The notes beneath the pieces were generated by a model that was given only the letters and a program-made list of their open reading frames with translations, made no database searches and had not been told where the DNA came from. This document shows, piece by piece, positions 1-11,494 of a stretch of DNA of 64,000 nt. The stretch comes from Triplophysa rosa (taxonomy: Eukaryota; Chordata; Actinopteri; Cypriniformes; Nemacheilidae): NCBI RefSeq assembly GCF_024868665.1, contig NC_079891.1, forward strand, positions 15,094,243-15,158,242. The letters run 5' to 3'. Position 1 is the stretch's first letter. The number at the start of each line of letters is the position of its first letter. A program made the position numbers and the translations under genes.

Positions 1-846
1 ATCCATCTTCATTAAGCTTATAAGATTGACGGTAAGTATGTCTGATAGTGTAGAACAGAAGAAGCTCTGAAATTGTTCCAATGTTATCTCAGGGCTTCCT
101 TATTCAGAGGCAGCTCTGTTTTCCTGGCTCCATAAGTGGACTGCATGTGTGTGTGTGTGCTTCTGCTCAGAGGGACTTCCGTAAGCCGCTAGACTTTCAG
201 TCTCCACATGTCATCAGAATCTGTTCATTTTTTGTCCATATATTGAATTTGAAAGCACCGGCAGATAATATTATAGTTAGCACATTGTGTGTATGTTTTC
301 CTTTTCTTGGTAACCATATTAGTTTGGGTGAGTCTTTTCAAACTGTGCTCACAAACTGTGTTACAGCCAAATGGAATAAAGTTCTCCACCAGCTGCATTG
401 GCAATGCTCAAGCAAACAGCTCTTTTGTGTGCATAAAAAGATAGCCTTGTTGTTTAGGGACAAGCTAGTGAATCAAATTTCCCTCCAGAGGTTGTTAAAT
501 GCCCCCCTGCCACACTACATTCCACCAAGTAAAACCCAGCTAGGGGCCAAGGGTGTAAACCTCACTCCTTTCACGTACACCCAAATACGTCCCCGAGGCT
601 AAAGACATAAACCTTTGCCTTCCATGGAGAGGAACACCTGTTTACCCTTCTGAGTTGGCCCATGGAACAATGAAAAGATAAAAAAGAGTATCAAAATATT
701 AAAAGGGATCTGAGCATTTAGCTGAACATTTAGCTTAGTTAGTAAATCTGAATAGGATGCAGAGAGTATTTTTGATTGACTGATTAGCTAAACAAAACTT
801 AAAACAAAACTTACTTACCCCAAATGGCGTGATGGGGTTGTGTGAC
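1..846. other. Intergenic, no gene recognised
   Basis: No gene is supported here. A 173-codon open frame runs through 81-602 on the plus strand, but it has a biased, repeat-like composition (it crosses a short GT run near 146-160), no recognisable domain and no promoter context. I treat it as chance. Confidence 0.5.
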
Positions 847-1814
847 TTAAAGGAACAATACAGGGTTTTTAGGAGGATCTATTGACAGAAATACAATATA
901 ATATACAAAACTATTTCTTAAGAGGTGTATAAAGACCTAATGTAATGAACCGTTATGTTTCTCATATCTTAGAATAAGCTGTTTATATCTACATACAGAG
1001 CGGCCCTACATACATTGAATTCGCCGCCATGTTTTGTACAGCAGCCCTAAACGGACAAACAACTCTACAACGCGCGTTTCCTCTCCCTCTCCCCTGCGGT
1101 ATAATGGTGAAACGGCGTACTGATCGTACTCTACGGTTTGGAACGCATGCGACCCGCGGATTAAATGTAAGTTTATTCATCATTGAGTAAGAGAGTAAAA
1201 TGCGCTCTCGCTACAGTTTTAGCGCCAACGCGTTCTCGCTCTCTCTCTCCAGTATCTGGACGAGTACAATATTAAAGCGGTTCCAGATAAACAATGACGC
1301 TCAAAACTGCTCCGTCACACAGCTAATATTAGAACAAAAACAACAACATATCTTGGTTCTAACAAACAGAAAAACCAATGTTACTCACATACTTATCCGA
1401 ATCAAAGAAACCTCCTCGGGGGTGATTTTAAGACGATCTTACTCTCCAACGACTCTCTGCTGGAAAGAATCTCCATAGATATCTGTGAGTATCTCTGCTA
1501 AAAGCCTTAGTACCGCGGGTCCTAACGCGTCTCTGCTGGAAAGACTTTATAATATTAACGCAGGTCCTAGCTCCTGCCTGACTTTTATCCTTCTTTTTAT
1601 ACTTAAAACCCACAGACCATTTATTTTATGTAATAAATAAGACATCACTCTTTCTACAGTCTTTCTAATGCCTGCATGATTTCTTCCATGCGTCAACATG
1701 AGAACGACATCTTTTTGTACTATGGTGGCCACCATTGTGTTTGGACTGAGCGATTCGTTGCAAATCTATAATACAACGCTAGTGGCCGCTGTAAATCAAA
1801 AACTGCGCCTTTAA
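847..1814 (+). mobile_element. TTAA-bounded non-autonomous DNA transposon, copy 1
   Basis: The element lies between two TTAA tetranucleotides (847-850 and 1811-1814). Its ends begin with AGG on the left and, reverse-complemented, AGGCGCAGT on the right. The left third (about 870-1075) has clear homology to 46498-46728 and, on the opposite strand, to 51589-51722. The right end (about 1735-1810) is a diverged match to 50570-50700. No transposase frame remains. TTAA target duplications are known for Kolobok and piggyBac families; the short terminal similarity and lack of coding sequence leave the superfamily open. It holds two diverged direct copies of a CTCTGCTGGAAAGA motif (about 1453 and 1532). 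Confidence 0.6.
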
Positions 1815-2113
1815 AATTTGAAAAATTAAAACCACTGTGCAATCAATAACAGCATTTCTTTCTCATAGTAACGCAATGCAGAGAGAAACTTACCCTCTCT
1901 CTTTCTAGGCCTATTGATTACATCTTTTATTCGCGCTGGCGTTCCTTGGATCTATTGTATGAGTGCAACGCTCCCCTGGCCACAATTACATCGTCCTCTG
2001 GTGCATATGGCTCTCCCCGCATATATCGACGAGGAGTGTGCTTAAACCACCTTCGCACTTTTCCTCAGGTGCAGCAGTCGGATGAGCTGATGAAAAATCC
2101 GTCTAGTTTAAGG

Positions 2114-3104
2114 ATGGGTCTACTAAACGCTAGATCGGTGGTAAATAAGACTTTTATTATAAACGACTTTTTTACATCGCGTGAGTTGGACTGTCTATTT
2201 ATTACGGAATCTTGGCTTACAATCGGTGACTCAAGCCCACTTTCTGAACTTTACCCTCAAACTGTGTGTTCTTAAATTCGCCGCGCTCAACTGGCAGGGG
2301 CGGTGGACTTCTTTCGATTTTTAAGGACAAAATTTCTCACTGTCAAATAGTGCACAATGTGAACAGGAGTTTTGAGCTGCAGTTGTTTCAACTTGAATTA
2401 AATAGTTCACTTTTGGTTGCCTTGATATATCGCCCCCCGAAATACAACGCAGATTTTCTGGGTGAAGTTGTACCAAAGCATGATAAACTGTTAATTCTTG
2501 GAGATTTCAATATACATGTGTGTTGTTCTAAAGACTCGTTAGCTAACAAGTTTATTACACTGATAAATGTTTTCGATTTAGATCATCATGTAAATGTTCC
2601 TACCCATCAGCATGGACACACTCTTGATCTTGTGTTAACATATGGTATTTCTATTTATGATCTAGAGATAGCTGAAAATGGGTTCTCTGACCATAAATGT
2701 GTTATGTTCTCTATTCCTACTCTATCAAACTTTTTTAAAACAAAAAAGCAAATCAGAAAATCACGATTGATAAATGCTGCTACTGGAAATATCTTCTCAT
2801 CAGTGTTCTATGATACTATGCAAGCTATGGATACAAATCAGCAAGCTTTAAGTGCAGAGGAACTTTTGACTGATTTTAATGCTATATGTACAAATGTTTT
2901 AGACGCAGTGGCTCCTGTTAAGATCCTTAAACCTAAACCAAAAATTGACCCTTGGATTGATGACAACATCTCCCTGAGGCAGCTCTGCAGAAGAGCAGAG
3001 CGTAGATGGAAGAAGGATAAGCTTCAGATCTCCCTAGAAATGCTAAGAGACTCCTTGCAAAAATACCAAAAGGCCTTGAGAGCAGCAAAATCAAGTTTTT
3101 ACTA
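2114..3104 (+). pseudogene. L2 ORF2, apurinic/apyrimidinic endonuclease part
   Basis: Broken N-terminal portion of LINE ORF2, which nicks target DNA for target-primed reverse transcription. Visible motifs are LNARSVVNKT and LFITESWL in the first frame. After a frameshift near 2265 come GGGLLSIFK, LLILGDFNIH, HGHTLDLVL and SDHKCVMF, which match the order of the endonuclease core in L2/CR1 elements (the D-F-N and S-D-H catalytic motifs are both present). The frame then ends at a stop near 3103, where a single-base length change has broken the read-through into the reverse transcriptase. It cannot make a functional protein as it stands. Confidence 0.85.
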
Positions 3105-4149
3105 ATCTTATTACCACAAATTTCCATAAACCAAGAACACTTTTTACTGTTTTTAACTCTGTTATTAATCCACCTGTCTATGAATATCCTGCTGTATCAA
3201 GGACGCTGTGTGAGGAGTTTCATACATTCTTTATAAAAAAGATTGGTGACATTAGATTGGGGATATCATGTCCCCCATCTGATCCTTCTATCTCTTTGGC
3301 AGGTACAGTGGAGTTTATAAAGTTTGAACCTATCTCTCTCCTCCATCTACAAGAAATAGTGGGGCAGTTAAAGCCATCTGGTTCCGCTATGGATGCCATG
3401 CCTCCTTCTCTCCTGAAACAAGGTTTTGATGCAGTGGGTCCATATCTTTTAAACATAATTAATCATTGTCTGGAAACACACGTGGTACCAGAAACATTAA
3501 AACATGCTATAGTTCGACCAATGTTAAAGAAACCTAATCTAGACATAAATGTTTTATCAAATTTTAGACCTGTCTCTAACTTACCTTTTGTGTCAAAGAT
3601 TCTAGAGAAAACAGTGTTGCAACAATTATTGAGTTTCCTGGATAACAATAAGGTATTAGAGATTTTTCAATCAGGTTTTAAAAAGTATCATTCAACAGAG
3701 ACTGCACTCCTGAAGGTTTTAAACGATGTTTTAATAGCTGCCGATTCTGGGTATAATACCGCACTTGTGCTACTAGATATGAGTGCGGCGTTTGATACAG
3801 TAGATCATGCTATCCTTCTGACTCGGTTGGAGAACTGGGTTGGTATCAAAGGTTCTGCCCTTGAGTGGTTTAAATCATACCTCTCAGAAAGGAAGTTTAG
3901 TGTTCACATTGGGGAATATTCGTCGGAGGCTGCAGTGCTATCTTGTGGTGTTCCTCAGGGATCCATTTTAGCTCCCATTCTTTTTACACTATATATGCTC
4001 CCATTAGGGTCTATCTTTAGGAAATATGGGTTGCCGTTCCATTGTTATGCGGATGACAATCAAGTCTATTTACCCCTAAAGCCTAATACTGATGGCTTGT
4101 CTATCGGATGTGAAAGACTGATTGTCTCTAAATTTCCTCAATCTAAATG
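3105..4149 (+). pseudogene. L2 ORF2, reverse transcriptase part
   Basis: Continuation of the LINE polyprotein in another frame. It shows the L2-type reverse transcriptase blocks in order: SNFRPVSNLPFVSKILEK, FQSGFKKYHSTETALLKV, LVLLDMSAAFDTVDH, GVPQGSILAPILFTLYMLPLG and the catalytic box FHCYADDNQVY. The YADD box and the first catalytic aspartate (in SAAFDTVDH) are intact. The frame is lost near 4130, where the next frame overlaps it, so the break is a frameshift and not a deletion. Confidence 0.88.
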
Positions 4150-4856
4150 AGAACAAAACGGAATTCATAGTTTTTGGACCATCTGACTGTTCTAGTCAAA
4201 TAATGCTAGGAAATACAACACTCTCTGCAAAACCTTGGGTAAAGAACCTGGGATTTGTGTTTGATGATGGTTTAAAATTTGACAAGCAGATAAATACGGT
4301 AGCGAAATCCTGTTTTTTTCAGTTACGTCTTCTGGCTAAAGTAAAACATATTTAATCTTTTAATAACTTTGAAAGAATAATTCATGCCTTTTTTACATCA
4401 AGGTTAGACTACTGCAATTCACTGTATTACGGGGATAGCCAATCAGCTTTATCCCGGTTACAGATAGTACAGAATGCAGCAGCAAGACTTCTGACAGGTA
4501 CCAGAAAATGGGACCATATTACTCCAATATTACGCTCTTTGCACTGGTTGCCGGTAAGATATCGTGTTGATTTTAAAATTCTTCTCATTGTGTTTAAGTC
4601 ATTAAATGGTTTGGCACCTCCTTACGTTTCGGATTTACTATCAGAATACTGCCCAGTTGCCTCTCTCCGTTCGTCCAATCAGAGACTGCTACGTGTTCCA
4701 AAATCAAAATTAAAAACAAGGGGTGACCGTGCTTTCTCAGTAAATGCTCCCAGATTATGGAATGCACTACCCACTGCTATTAGATTCGCCTCTTCTATAT
4801 CTGTTTTTAAGTCAAAGCTAAAAACCTACCTCTTTGAATTGGCTTTTGGAAATTGA
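4122..4856 (+). pseudogene. L2 ORF2, thumb and C-terminal part
   Basis: C-terminal LINE region. Up to 4353 it reads through LNENKTEFIVFG and KNLGFVFDDGLKFDKQI. An in-frame stop interrupts it there, and the same frame resumes with FFTSRLDYCNSL, LQIVQNAAARLL, LHWLPVRYRVDFKILL and SLNGLAPPYVSDLL before the natural stop at 4854-4856. These blocks are hallmarks of L2-clade LINEs. The same motifs recur in the second L2 copy at 34582-36178. Confidence 0.85.
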
Positions 4857-5092
4857 GTACTGTTATTGCCACTAATATGTAGCAGCTGTGGGTGAAATGT
4901 GTATATCTATACACATGTATGTGTATTTTAAATGGATATAGTTATAGTTATATTATTATTATTCAGTTGTTCTTTTCTTTTTTTTCTTCTTTTGTTTCTA
5001 TAAACTGCCTGTGATTTCTGTTGTAAAGCACATTGGTCAACTACTGTTGTGTGTAATAGTGCTATAGAAATAAATTGACACTGACATTGACA

Positions 5093-7026
5093 TCTTTTAG
5101 CTGTAGCAGGGTTGGTCATTGCTTGTTATAGCCGGTGATGTCATGCGGGTGTTAAAACTCAAATTAGATGTGCATCTTAGGCCAAACGCAGAGGAATCTG
5201 CTGTGGCAGGCTGTGGACAGCTGGGTGAACCATCTTAATCACTCTGCACTTATCTTCATTACAAAACAGGCACAGTGCTTACTAATAAACTGTAAATAAC
5301 TTTGTTAGAGATGTAGTAATGGTCATACAGAAATGCGTCCATAATAGCAAGTGAAGCTAAAAACATGAAATTAATATATTGTAAAATTAGGAAAAAATGT
5401 TGTTTTAGGGGTATTGCATCCATTTTGCATTCAATGAGCCACAAATACGTGTGTTATGAGATCATAAGAGATTGTATTGGTAGATATTATCAAAGATTAG
5501 CAAAATGCACCACTATTATTACTATGAATGGAAATGGAACGCACTGTCTGCGCAGCCTGCGCATGCTGCAAGAAGTCGAACGTGTGCTTACATGGGGTTG
5601 GGGCACCTTCTAGTAGCATACCGCTGGCTGACAGTACAGTAAATCAATGGGAGAGATTAATTTTGAGTGACAGTAAAACTGACCAATCGTATCTTTTTTC
5701 TAAATGGGCACGCTTTGTTTTTTGCTAACTTTCCGCCATGTGGGGGGTTGTTCACCAACAGTTTGCCAATCGCCAAAAAACTGCAAAAGAAGAAAAAATG
5801 TGGAAAACGTCATTCAAAACAGCATGTGGATGAACTTTGTTATATAGTCTCGGAAAAAAAGAGAAAAGCTGATAAACGTTGTTCAAAACAACAGGAGGAA
5901 GACTTTGTTATCAAGTAATCGGATCATCAAATTGTACATTATTTTTTATTTATAAGGCCGCTGTGCCTCAATTCTTTCTGGTTGCTGATGTGCACGTTTG
6001 TTTATGTTGCTTAATGTTAGCTTTATTTGAGACGAGATTTTGACTGTGGTCAGTCTTAAATGTAACATATTGTGCATGCGTATTTGCTGTTATTCTGCAT
6101 AACAGTGACATTTTATCAGATAAATGTTAAATTTACTACGGTCAGTTCCATACGTTTATTTCACTGTAACTTTACCAGTTTAATATTAAAGAGTACGTAA
6201 CATGAGATCATGAAAATTACATTTCATGCAGTGTGTAATGTTGCCGTGTTTGAAAGTAAGCAGTCTGTCAAGTTGTAAATCCGAAGGTGAATGAATAACA
6301 AAGTTATTGGCTTGGAAAAAAGGGAGTCGACTCTGAATCACGCAAACGAGTCGTCCCTAGTCCGATTCGCGAACCGCCACGGATTTACGTCACTACATAT
6401 AGTCCCCGCCTATGTTTTGCTAGGACTGCACGAAAACTTCACTCTTCTCCCCCAAACACTTTAGCTCGTGAGCCTCATTCCAATCACATCAGAATAGACT
6501 AGTGGAAAGGAGGTAATTAGACAGATGAATCGCGGAATGAATCATTTGAGAGTCAGTCAAGAAGTAAGGTAAGAATAACTACCTTTTATTACGAAATAAT
6601 AGTGTTTGTACACCTTCTATGTACATAAACTTGTTGTTGGACACTCCATAAACCAAAGTAGGACCTTAAAAATCCCTAGTTATGTACACTTTAAGATTTA
6701 TTATAATCACAGTTTATTCGCTGGTGAATCTTTGTTTACTGTCTGCTAGTGTTGCACCGGTTTTCTTTGCTGAGAGCACTCTCATGAGGTGTTGCTTTTT
6801 AAACTGGCATTGTGTACGTTAGTCTGTGTTGGTGTTATGATCAGACAGGAAGGCAGTGTCTGTCATGTGGTCCATGCTTTTCAACGGAATAACATACACG
6901 CGACACACCGATCATAATGCACCTGTGTAATAATTTGTATTTGTATTGCGTGTTATTTTGGTGATAACTGTCTTTCAGTGTTCAGCTTGTTGCATTTCAA
7001 GTCTGGAGTAGCACAGTAGCACAGCT
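5093..7026. other. Intergenic, diffuse repeat-derived sequence
   Basis: No gene recognised. Three short overlapping frames at 5365-5918 show no domain; one is lysine-rich (GKRHSKQHVDE region). The stretch about 6320-6580, with TCGACTCTGAATC and CGCGGAATGAATCATTTG motifs, resembles diffuse fish repeat sequence, but I could not define its ends. Confidence 0.4.
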
Positions 7027-7182
7027 TTCCTGTGGCTCAGTGGTTAGAGCATGGGACTAGCAATGCCAAGGTCATGGGTTTGAGCCCATGGAATTGCACA
7101 TAGTCAGAAACAAAATGTAAAATACAATGCAATGTAAGTCACTTTGAATAAAAGCGTCTGCCAAATATGTAAATGTATATGT
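7027..7182 (+). mobile_element. tRNA-headed SINE (V-SINE/HAmo-like)
   Basis: The head carries an RNA polymerase III box A (TGGCTCAGTGGTTAGAGCA, from 7033) and box B (GGGTTTGAGCCC, about 7076-7087) in tRNA-like spacing. The tail has the fish L2-type 3' end (TAAGTCACTTTGAATAAAAG then CGTCTGCCAAATATG), which such SINEs share with their partner LINE. The acceptor-stem part does not fold as a functional tRNA, so it is annotated as a SINE and not a tRNA gene. Confidence 0.8.
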
Positions 7183-7329
7183 ATCATGTGGTAAGTGTGG
7201 TGGTATAATGATGTATTCTCACTTCTACAGGAAAGCACAGTAAGGTAAATTACCTTACTCTACTGTAGGGCTGTGTATTGGCAAGTGCCTCACGATACGA
7301 TATGGGTCACGATACAATATATTGCTATG

Positions 7330-7656
7330 TGTAATAAAGTTCAAAGTAGGGAAGGAAGGAGGCGGGAACCGGCGAACATTCAAAAACTTTAATAAAATAA
7401 ACAAACAATAACACAGAAATAAAAGGCCGGCAGCCACCTCACGGTCAACTGCCGGCCACAAGAACATAAATACAAACTTAAGACATGTCCGGGCCCGGTC
7501 CTCTCTCGTCCGTAGTCCTGTCGCTCCTCCTCTTATGCTCCCGATCTCCTCCGTGAGACATGTGGGACCGGAGTGCGCACAGCTGATTCCCACTATCACT
7601 CACGCCACCGGCCCGCCTCGTTGCCTCATGGCTCTCGTCCCGCCTTCCTCGTTACA
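7330..7656 (-). mobile_element. Solo LTR, 327 bp, with CTATG target duplication
   Basis: Bounded by the direct repeat CTATG at 7325-7329 and 7657-7661. The element starts TGTAATAAAG and ends CGTTACA, giving TG...CA ends. On the minus strand it has LTR-like order: GC-rich start, AATAAA/ATTAAA-like signals near the 3' side (7390-7410 region) and no coding capacity. A perfect hairpin with GGCCGGCAG arms (about 7422-7456) lies upstream of the polyadenylation-like signals. Removing it and one CTATG restores a continuous surrounding repeat rich in GATACGATA motifs (about 7262-7720), so it inserted into an older repeat. It is short, so a terminal-repeat-in-miniature element is an alternative. Confidence 0.75.
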
Positions 7657-7759
7657 CTATGTATTTTGATACGATACACATTTGCGATATATTGCAATAC
7701 TTTAAATAGAAAATGTAAAAATGCTGTGCACCACTGGGGGTTTTCTGTAAGGATAAGTG

Positions 7760-8690
7760 CAGGGTTGCAACTAACGATTATTTTGATAATCGATAATTAT
7801 TTTTTTCGATTAATCGATTAATCAGATAAAATGTAATTGCATCTTTTGCTTATAATAAGTAAATCAGATATGGGAAAAGTATACACAACTGAACTCATTA
7901 GCCTTCTCCCAAAATGTTGTGAATGTCTCCATAATTAACACACCTGGTGAGTTGATTCATGTGTGTCATATTAGAAGCAACTGACAATAGTCTCTCCCAA
8001 ACGTGGGAGCGAGGGGAGGGTCGGCCAAGGAAATATATTTTTTTGTGCGATGAAAAGTGAGATATTTGTCATTCAAATGTAGTGAAGTAGTGAAGAAAAA
8101 GTAATACTTAAGTACAGATACTCAAAAAGTGTACTTAAGTACAGTACTCAAGTAAATGTACTTCGTTACTTCCCACCTCTGAACTAAATAAACCACCAAA
8201 TCAGGGTATTTAGCCTATTATGTACTTTGCAAAGTGCAAACGCCACAAATTGGGCTTTACTAATATAATCTTTAATTTTGTCATTTAAAACACCTCTCCC
8301 CTTCAAACTTTAAAACTGCGCAGCTTGAAGAGATGCATGCAAAACACGTCTGACTTTAAAACTCCGCACCTCTCGCTGCACGGAGAGACACGTCTGACTT
8401 TAAAACTGCGCACCTTGCGCTGCACGGAGAGACACGTGTGACTTTAAAACTGCGCATCTCGCGCTGCACGAAGAGACGCATCCACGCAGAGAAACGTCTG
8501 ACTTTAAAACTGCGCAGCTCATGCTGCACGGAGAGACACATCTAAAACGCTAATTTTAAAAGGGAAGACGACGTGCTTGATTTATAACCGCGCAGCTCGC
8601 AAGTGACGTCACAGACCAACTAATCGATAATGAAATTCGTTGACAACGAATTTCATTATCGATTATTATCGATTAGTTGTTCCAGCCCTG
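7760..8690 (+). mobile_element. hAT-like non-autonomous DNA transposon
   Basis: Inverted ends CAGGGTTGCAACTAACGATT and, reverse-complemented from the right, CAGGGCTGGAACAACTAATC. These are followed on both sides by ATCGATAAT-type sequence, typical of fish hAT elements. A clean 8-bp duplication is not visible. Inside are a relic of another common fish repeat end (CTTCGTTACTTCCCACCTCT, about 8161-8180), a 44-bp tandem repeat (8345-8546) and, near the right end, a long palindrome centred near 8643. No transposase frame. Confidence 0.7.
8345..8546. repeat. 44-bp minisatellite, about 4-5 copies
   Basis: Units contain CTGACTTTAAAACTGCGCA followed by CTGCACGGAGAGACA, with small differences. One copy near 8475-8490 is enlarged by an extra short segment. 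It lies inside the hAT-like element and accounts for the 61-codon repetitive minus-strand frame there. Confidence 0.85.
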
Positions 8691-10929
8691 TAAAATATCC
8701 CTTACCTCTGCAGAGTGGCCATGATGTGCGATGCATGGACCTTTAGATCAGAGGTTTGGGTTCTCAAACTGTGGATTGCGCCCCTCAAGTGGGTAGCACA
8801 GGGGAATAAGGTGGGTCACACAAGTCACTTGGCTGTTGTGGTGCATTACAGTGAAAACAATGAACATGGGCAGTATAAAACCCCTGCTTCATCCGTGCTG
8901 TAAATGCGCTGGTGTCACATCCGTGAAAGCACATGTCATTGTTACTTTTCTTAATAAACTTTTTGTCTAATGCACTGCAGTAGCCAAGTGACTTGTGTCA
9001 TGGCTTGCGAAGCTTACAGACAGCATTATTTTATATAACTCATTATTCCATGACTTATTTTGAAAACCAAAGCACACCCACACATCAGCTCTGAGAGCTC
9101 GAAGCGTTCTTATATTTTTCGCCATGCTCGCTTCCACTAACTTTTGTCTGAATGTACAGTATATGACATGAATTAAATATATATATATAGATAGTAGAGG
9201 TATCACTATCGATACACTATTGAAAAAAAAAATTTGAATATTGAAATGTGATTTGATGTGATAGAAGTATCTGTCTTCCCCATTCAAGTAGATGGACTTT
9301 AGTCTTGCATGGCTAAAATAGCTGCCCATAGGCGTTGCAATATGGCTGCGAGTTCCACGACTTTGCTGTTGCTGTTATGTGTTAGGACATGATTGATGTT
9401 TTTCATCTTGCAACAGTGGTGGCCTCACACAGTTAGGGTAAATGAAATGGAGTTTTGCCAATATAATGCCTTCTCCTGTGGCGGGATCACGACATAAGGC
9501 CAATTAATACAGAAGGCCACAAAGCAAACATTCCACAAGACTCTAGTGGAAGGGCTCTATGTCTGCTGTGCACTTAATTCATACTACCATGTTTCTTCGT
9601 TCAAAGTCGGCAGGGAATAGATTTGGTATGAAGACGGGGGTGAGGGGGGTTGGGGGCTCCTAAACTGTTAACAGAGCACTTGCATGGGTACTTGGAAGTT
9701 TTCAGGTCACTACTCAGAGGCCTCAGTTTCATGCTCCAGAAACAACTTTCAGTTCGTGAGAGGAACATTTTGAGTATATTAAAAACTGACCCTTTTTTTC
9801 CACTTAGAATTAATGACTGGTGACAACATTCTCCTAGTGACTTATACTTACATCACAGTACATTTCCCATTGCATACTAGAGATTTCCACTGTTTATGAG
9901 TAGTGCTGGTGTGTATATCAGGAGGCAGAAGGTGGTCTGATTCCTTCACGAGTAAGGGGTGGTGTGCGTGTATGCTTGTGTGTGTGTGTGTGTGTGTGTG
10001 TGTCAGTGCTTGGGAGGTTGTGATTAAGGTGTTCTTTAGAAGGAAAGACCACCGGGATGCTGTGTGTGTATATGTGAACGAATATTTGTGTATGAGAAAA
10101 CGATAAACCTCCCATTGGTTACTATTATCATGTTACAGCATTTACAGAGTCTTTATTGATCAATATCTGAATAGTCTGACAGAGGGCAGACAAAGGTTGA
10201 ACAACATTACAGAAAAACCTGCTTGCAATTATAAAATTGGAGGATATTTCCTTAACAAGAAATGCATTATTCTAGTGTTATTCTTGAATGTATTATGCCT
10301 GTCAGTGGATAGGCCAAACTGTTGATGTAGACTCGCTTATCTTATCTGTAACTTTAGTTGCTTTGCTTTTCCAAACCCAACATTCATTAGTATTGATCAC
10401 CTTTTCCCAATAAAAGACATTTGTTTGCCATTTACTGTTAGCATGCTTCTTTGGGACACTATATTGTGTAGGAGATTTTAAAGTTGAGATAAACACAGAA
10501 ATATGTAAAGATAATTCTTGACAAACAGAAACTATGATGTATTTTGATCATGTTATAATAACACTAGTATAGTTATAATTTTTATGTTGCAATGATTTTG
10601 TGTAAGCAGCTTTTGTGTACAGACATCCCAAACTGACAGCATGTATGCTTGTTTCTGAATTACAGTGTGTCTAATAATGATCTGCTGTTATATTGTTTGT
10701 TTTGAGTTAGTTGCACATAGCAACCATGATGATGCACTAAGAGAAAGGCAGGATTATTGGAATTGGCATTGGCAGGTTCCTGCAATGTTTTAACTTCTTA
10801 TGTTTGGAAAACAATAGACAGAGTAGAGTACCGCAAAGATGACGTATTTTAGTATGCAAACCCCGGGAGTGAGTTTTAGCACTTTTGGTTCCATCACCCC
10901 AAAGTCTATGGGTTTTTCGAATGGGTTTT
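8691..10929. other. Intergenic with a GT microsatellite
   Basis: No gene recognised. Includes a diffuse repeat near 8730-8850, an AT run near 9175-9192, and a (GT)n microsatellite at 9977-10003. Short frames over the GT tract are artefacts of the repeat. Confidence 0.5.
9977..10003. repeat. (GT)n microsatellite
   Basis: About 13 uninterrupted GT dinucleotides. Confidence 0.95.
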
Positions 10930-11494
10930 TGTCAAGAACACTAGGTGGAGAACCCAATTGCAGGCAGGCGTGAAGGGGTTTAACAAAACAAGACTTTAAT
11001 AATAAATACAAAAGACGAAACAAAACCCACGATGGGGATCACTGAACACAATAACCAAAAGCTTTTCAAAAAGAGAAAGAAAAACTTCCCAATATGGGGC
11101 AAAACTGAAACTAAGGCTAAAGAAATAAACCAAACTTACAGACACGGCAAGAACTCGGGGAACAGGTAGACAAACGCACGAAACACAGCACATGGTAAGG
11201 GTTCACATACACAGTACAAAACGAAATCCACGAACACAAGACAAAGAAACAAGAGGGTATTTAAAGGGAAGACAAACAAGGGATAACGAGCGAGGGCAGG
11301 TGTGGAACATAAGACACGAGAGAGAGACAATACAGGAAACGAGAGGGGCAGGGCCAATGACAAGACACTGGAGAGAACGTATATTATTGTCAAAAGGACA
11401 ATAATATGTTTCCCTCCACACATAACCAAAGGCTTTGTCATGGCTCTGCTACAGGACCAGGAAATCCAAGACTAAAAGAAGCAGAACCATGACA
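10930..11494 (-). mobile_element. Solo LTR, 565 bp
   Basis: Ends TGTCAAGAAC on the left and ACCATGACA on the right, giving TG...CA. GGTTTT flanks both sides (10924-10929 and 11495-11500), consistent with a short target duplication. Read on the minus strand it shows a TATA-like TTTAAATACCC (near 11260), an ATTAAA signal near the 3' end (about 10996) and a gypsy-type terminus closing in TTGACA. No coding capacity; the overlapping short frames are chance. It also holds a hairpin with ATATTATTGTC arms (11381-11407) and an inverted repeat at its minus-strand 5' end (TGTCATGGCTCTGCT near 11437 against AAGCAGAACCATGACA at 11479-11494). Confidence 0.75.

Larger units (their letters stand above)
1916..5092 (+). 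mobile_element. L2-clade LINE, nearly full length, inactivated
   Basis: A non-LTR retrotransposon of L2/CR1 type. Its ORF2 can be followed as endonuclease, reverse transcriptase and C-terminal region across three reading frames, ending at the stop at 4854-4856. The 3' end is a short UTR closing with a simple tail of TGACA-type repeats (about 5073-5092), as expected for L2 elements, which end in short repeats and not in long poly(A). The 5' boundary is uncertain; homology becomes convincing at about 2100. Frameshifts near 2265, 3104 and 4130 and an in-frame stop at 4353-4355 make it non-functional. No flanking target-site duplication was identified. Confidence 0.85.

Noticed and set aside
81..602. 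173-codon open frame at the left edge
   Set aside because: No domain or family resemblance, includes a simple-repeat segment, and no promoter or splice context.
7033..7100. tRNA gene
   Set aside because: Box A and box B are present but the cloverleaf is not complete, and an L2-type tail follows; it is a SINE head.
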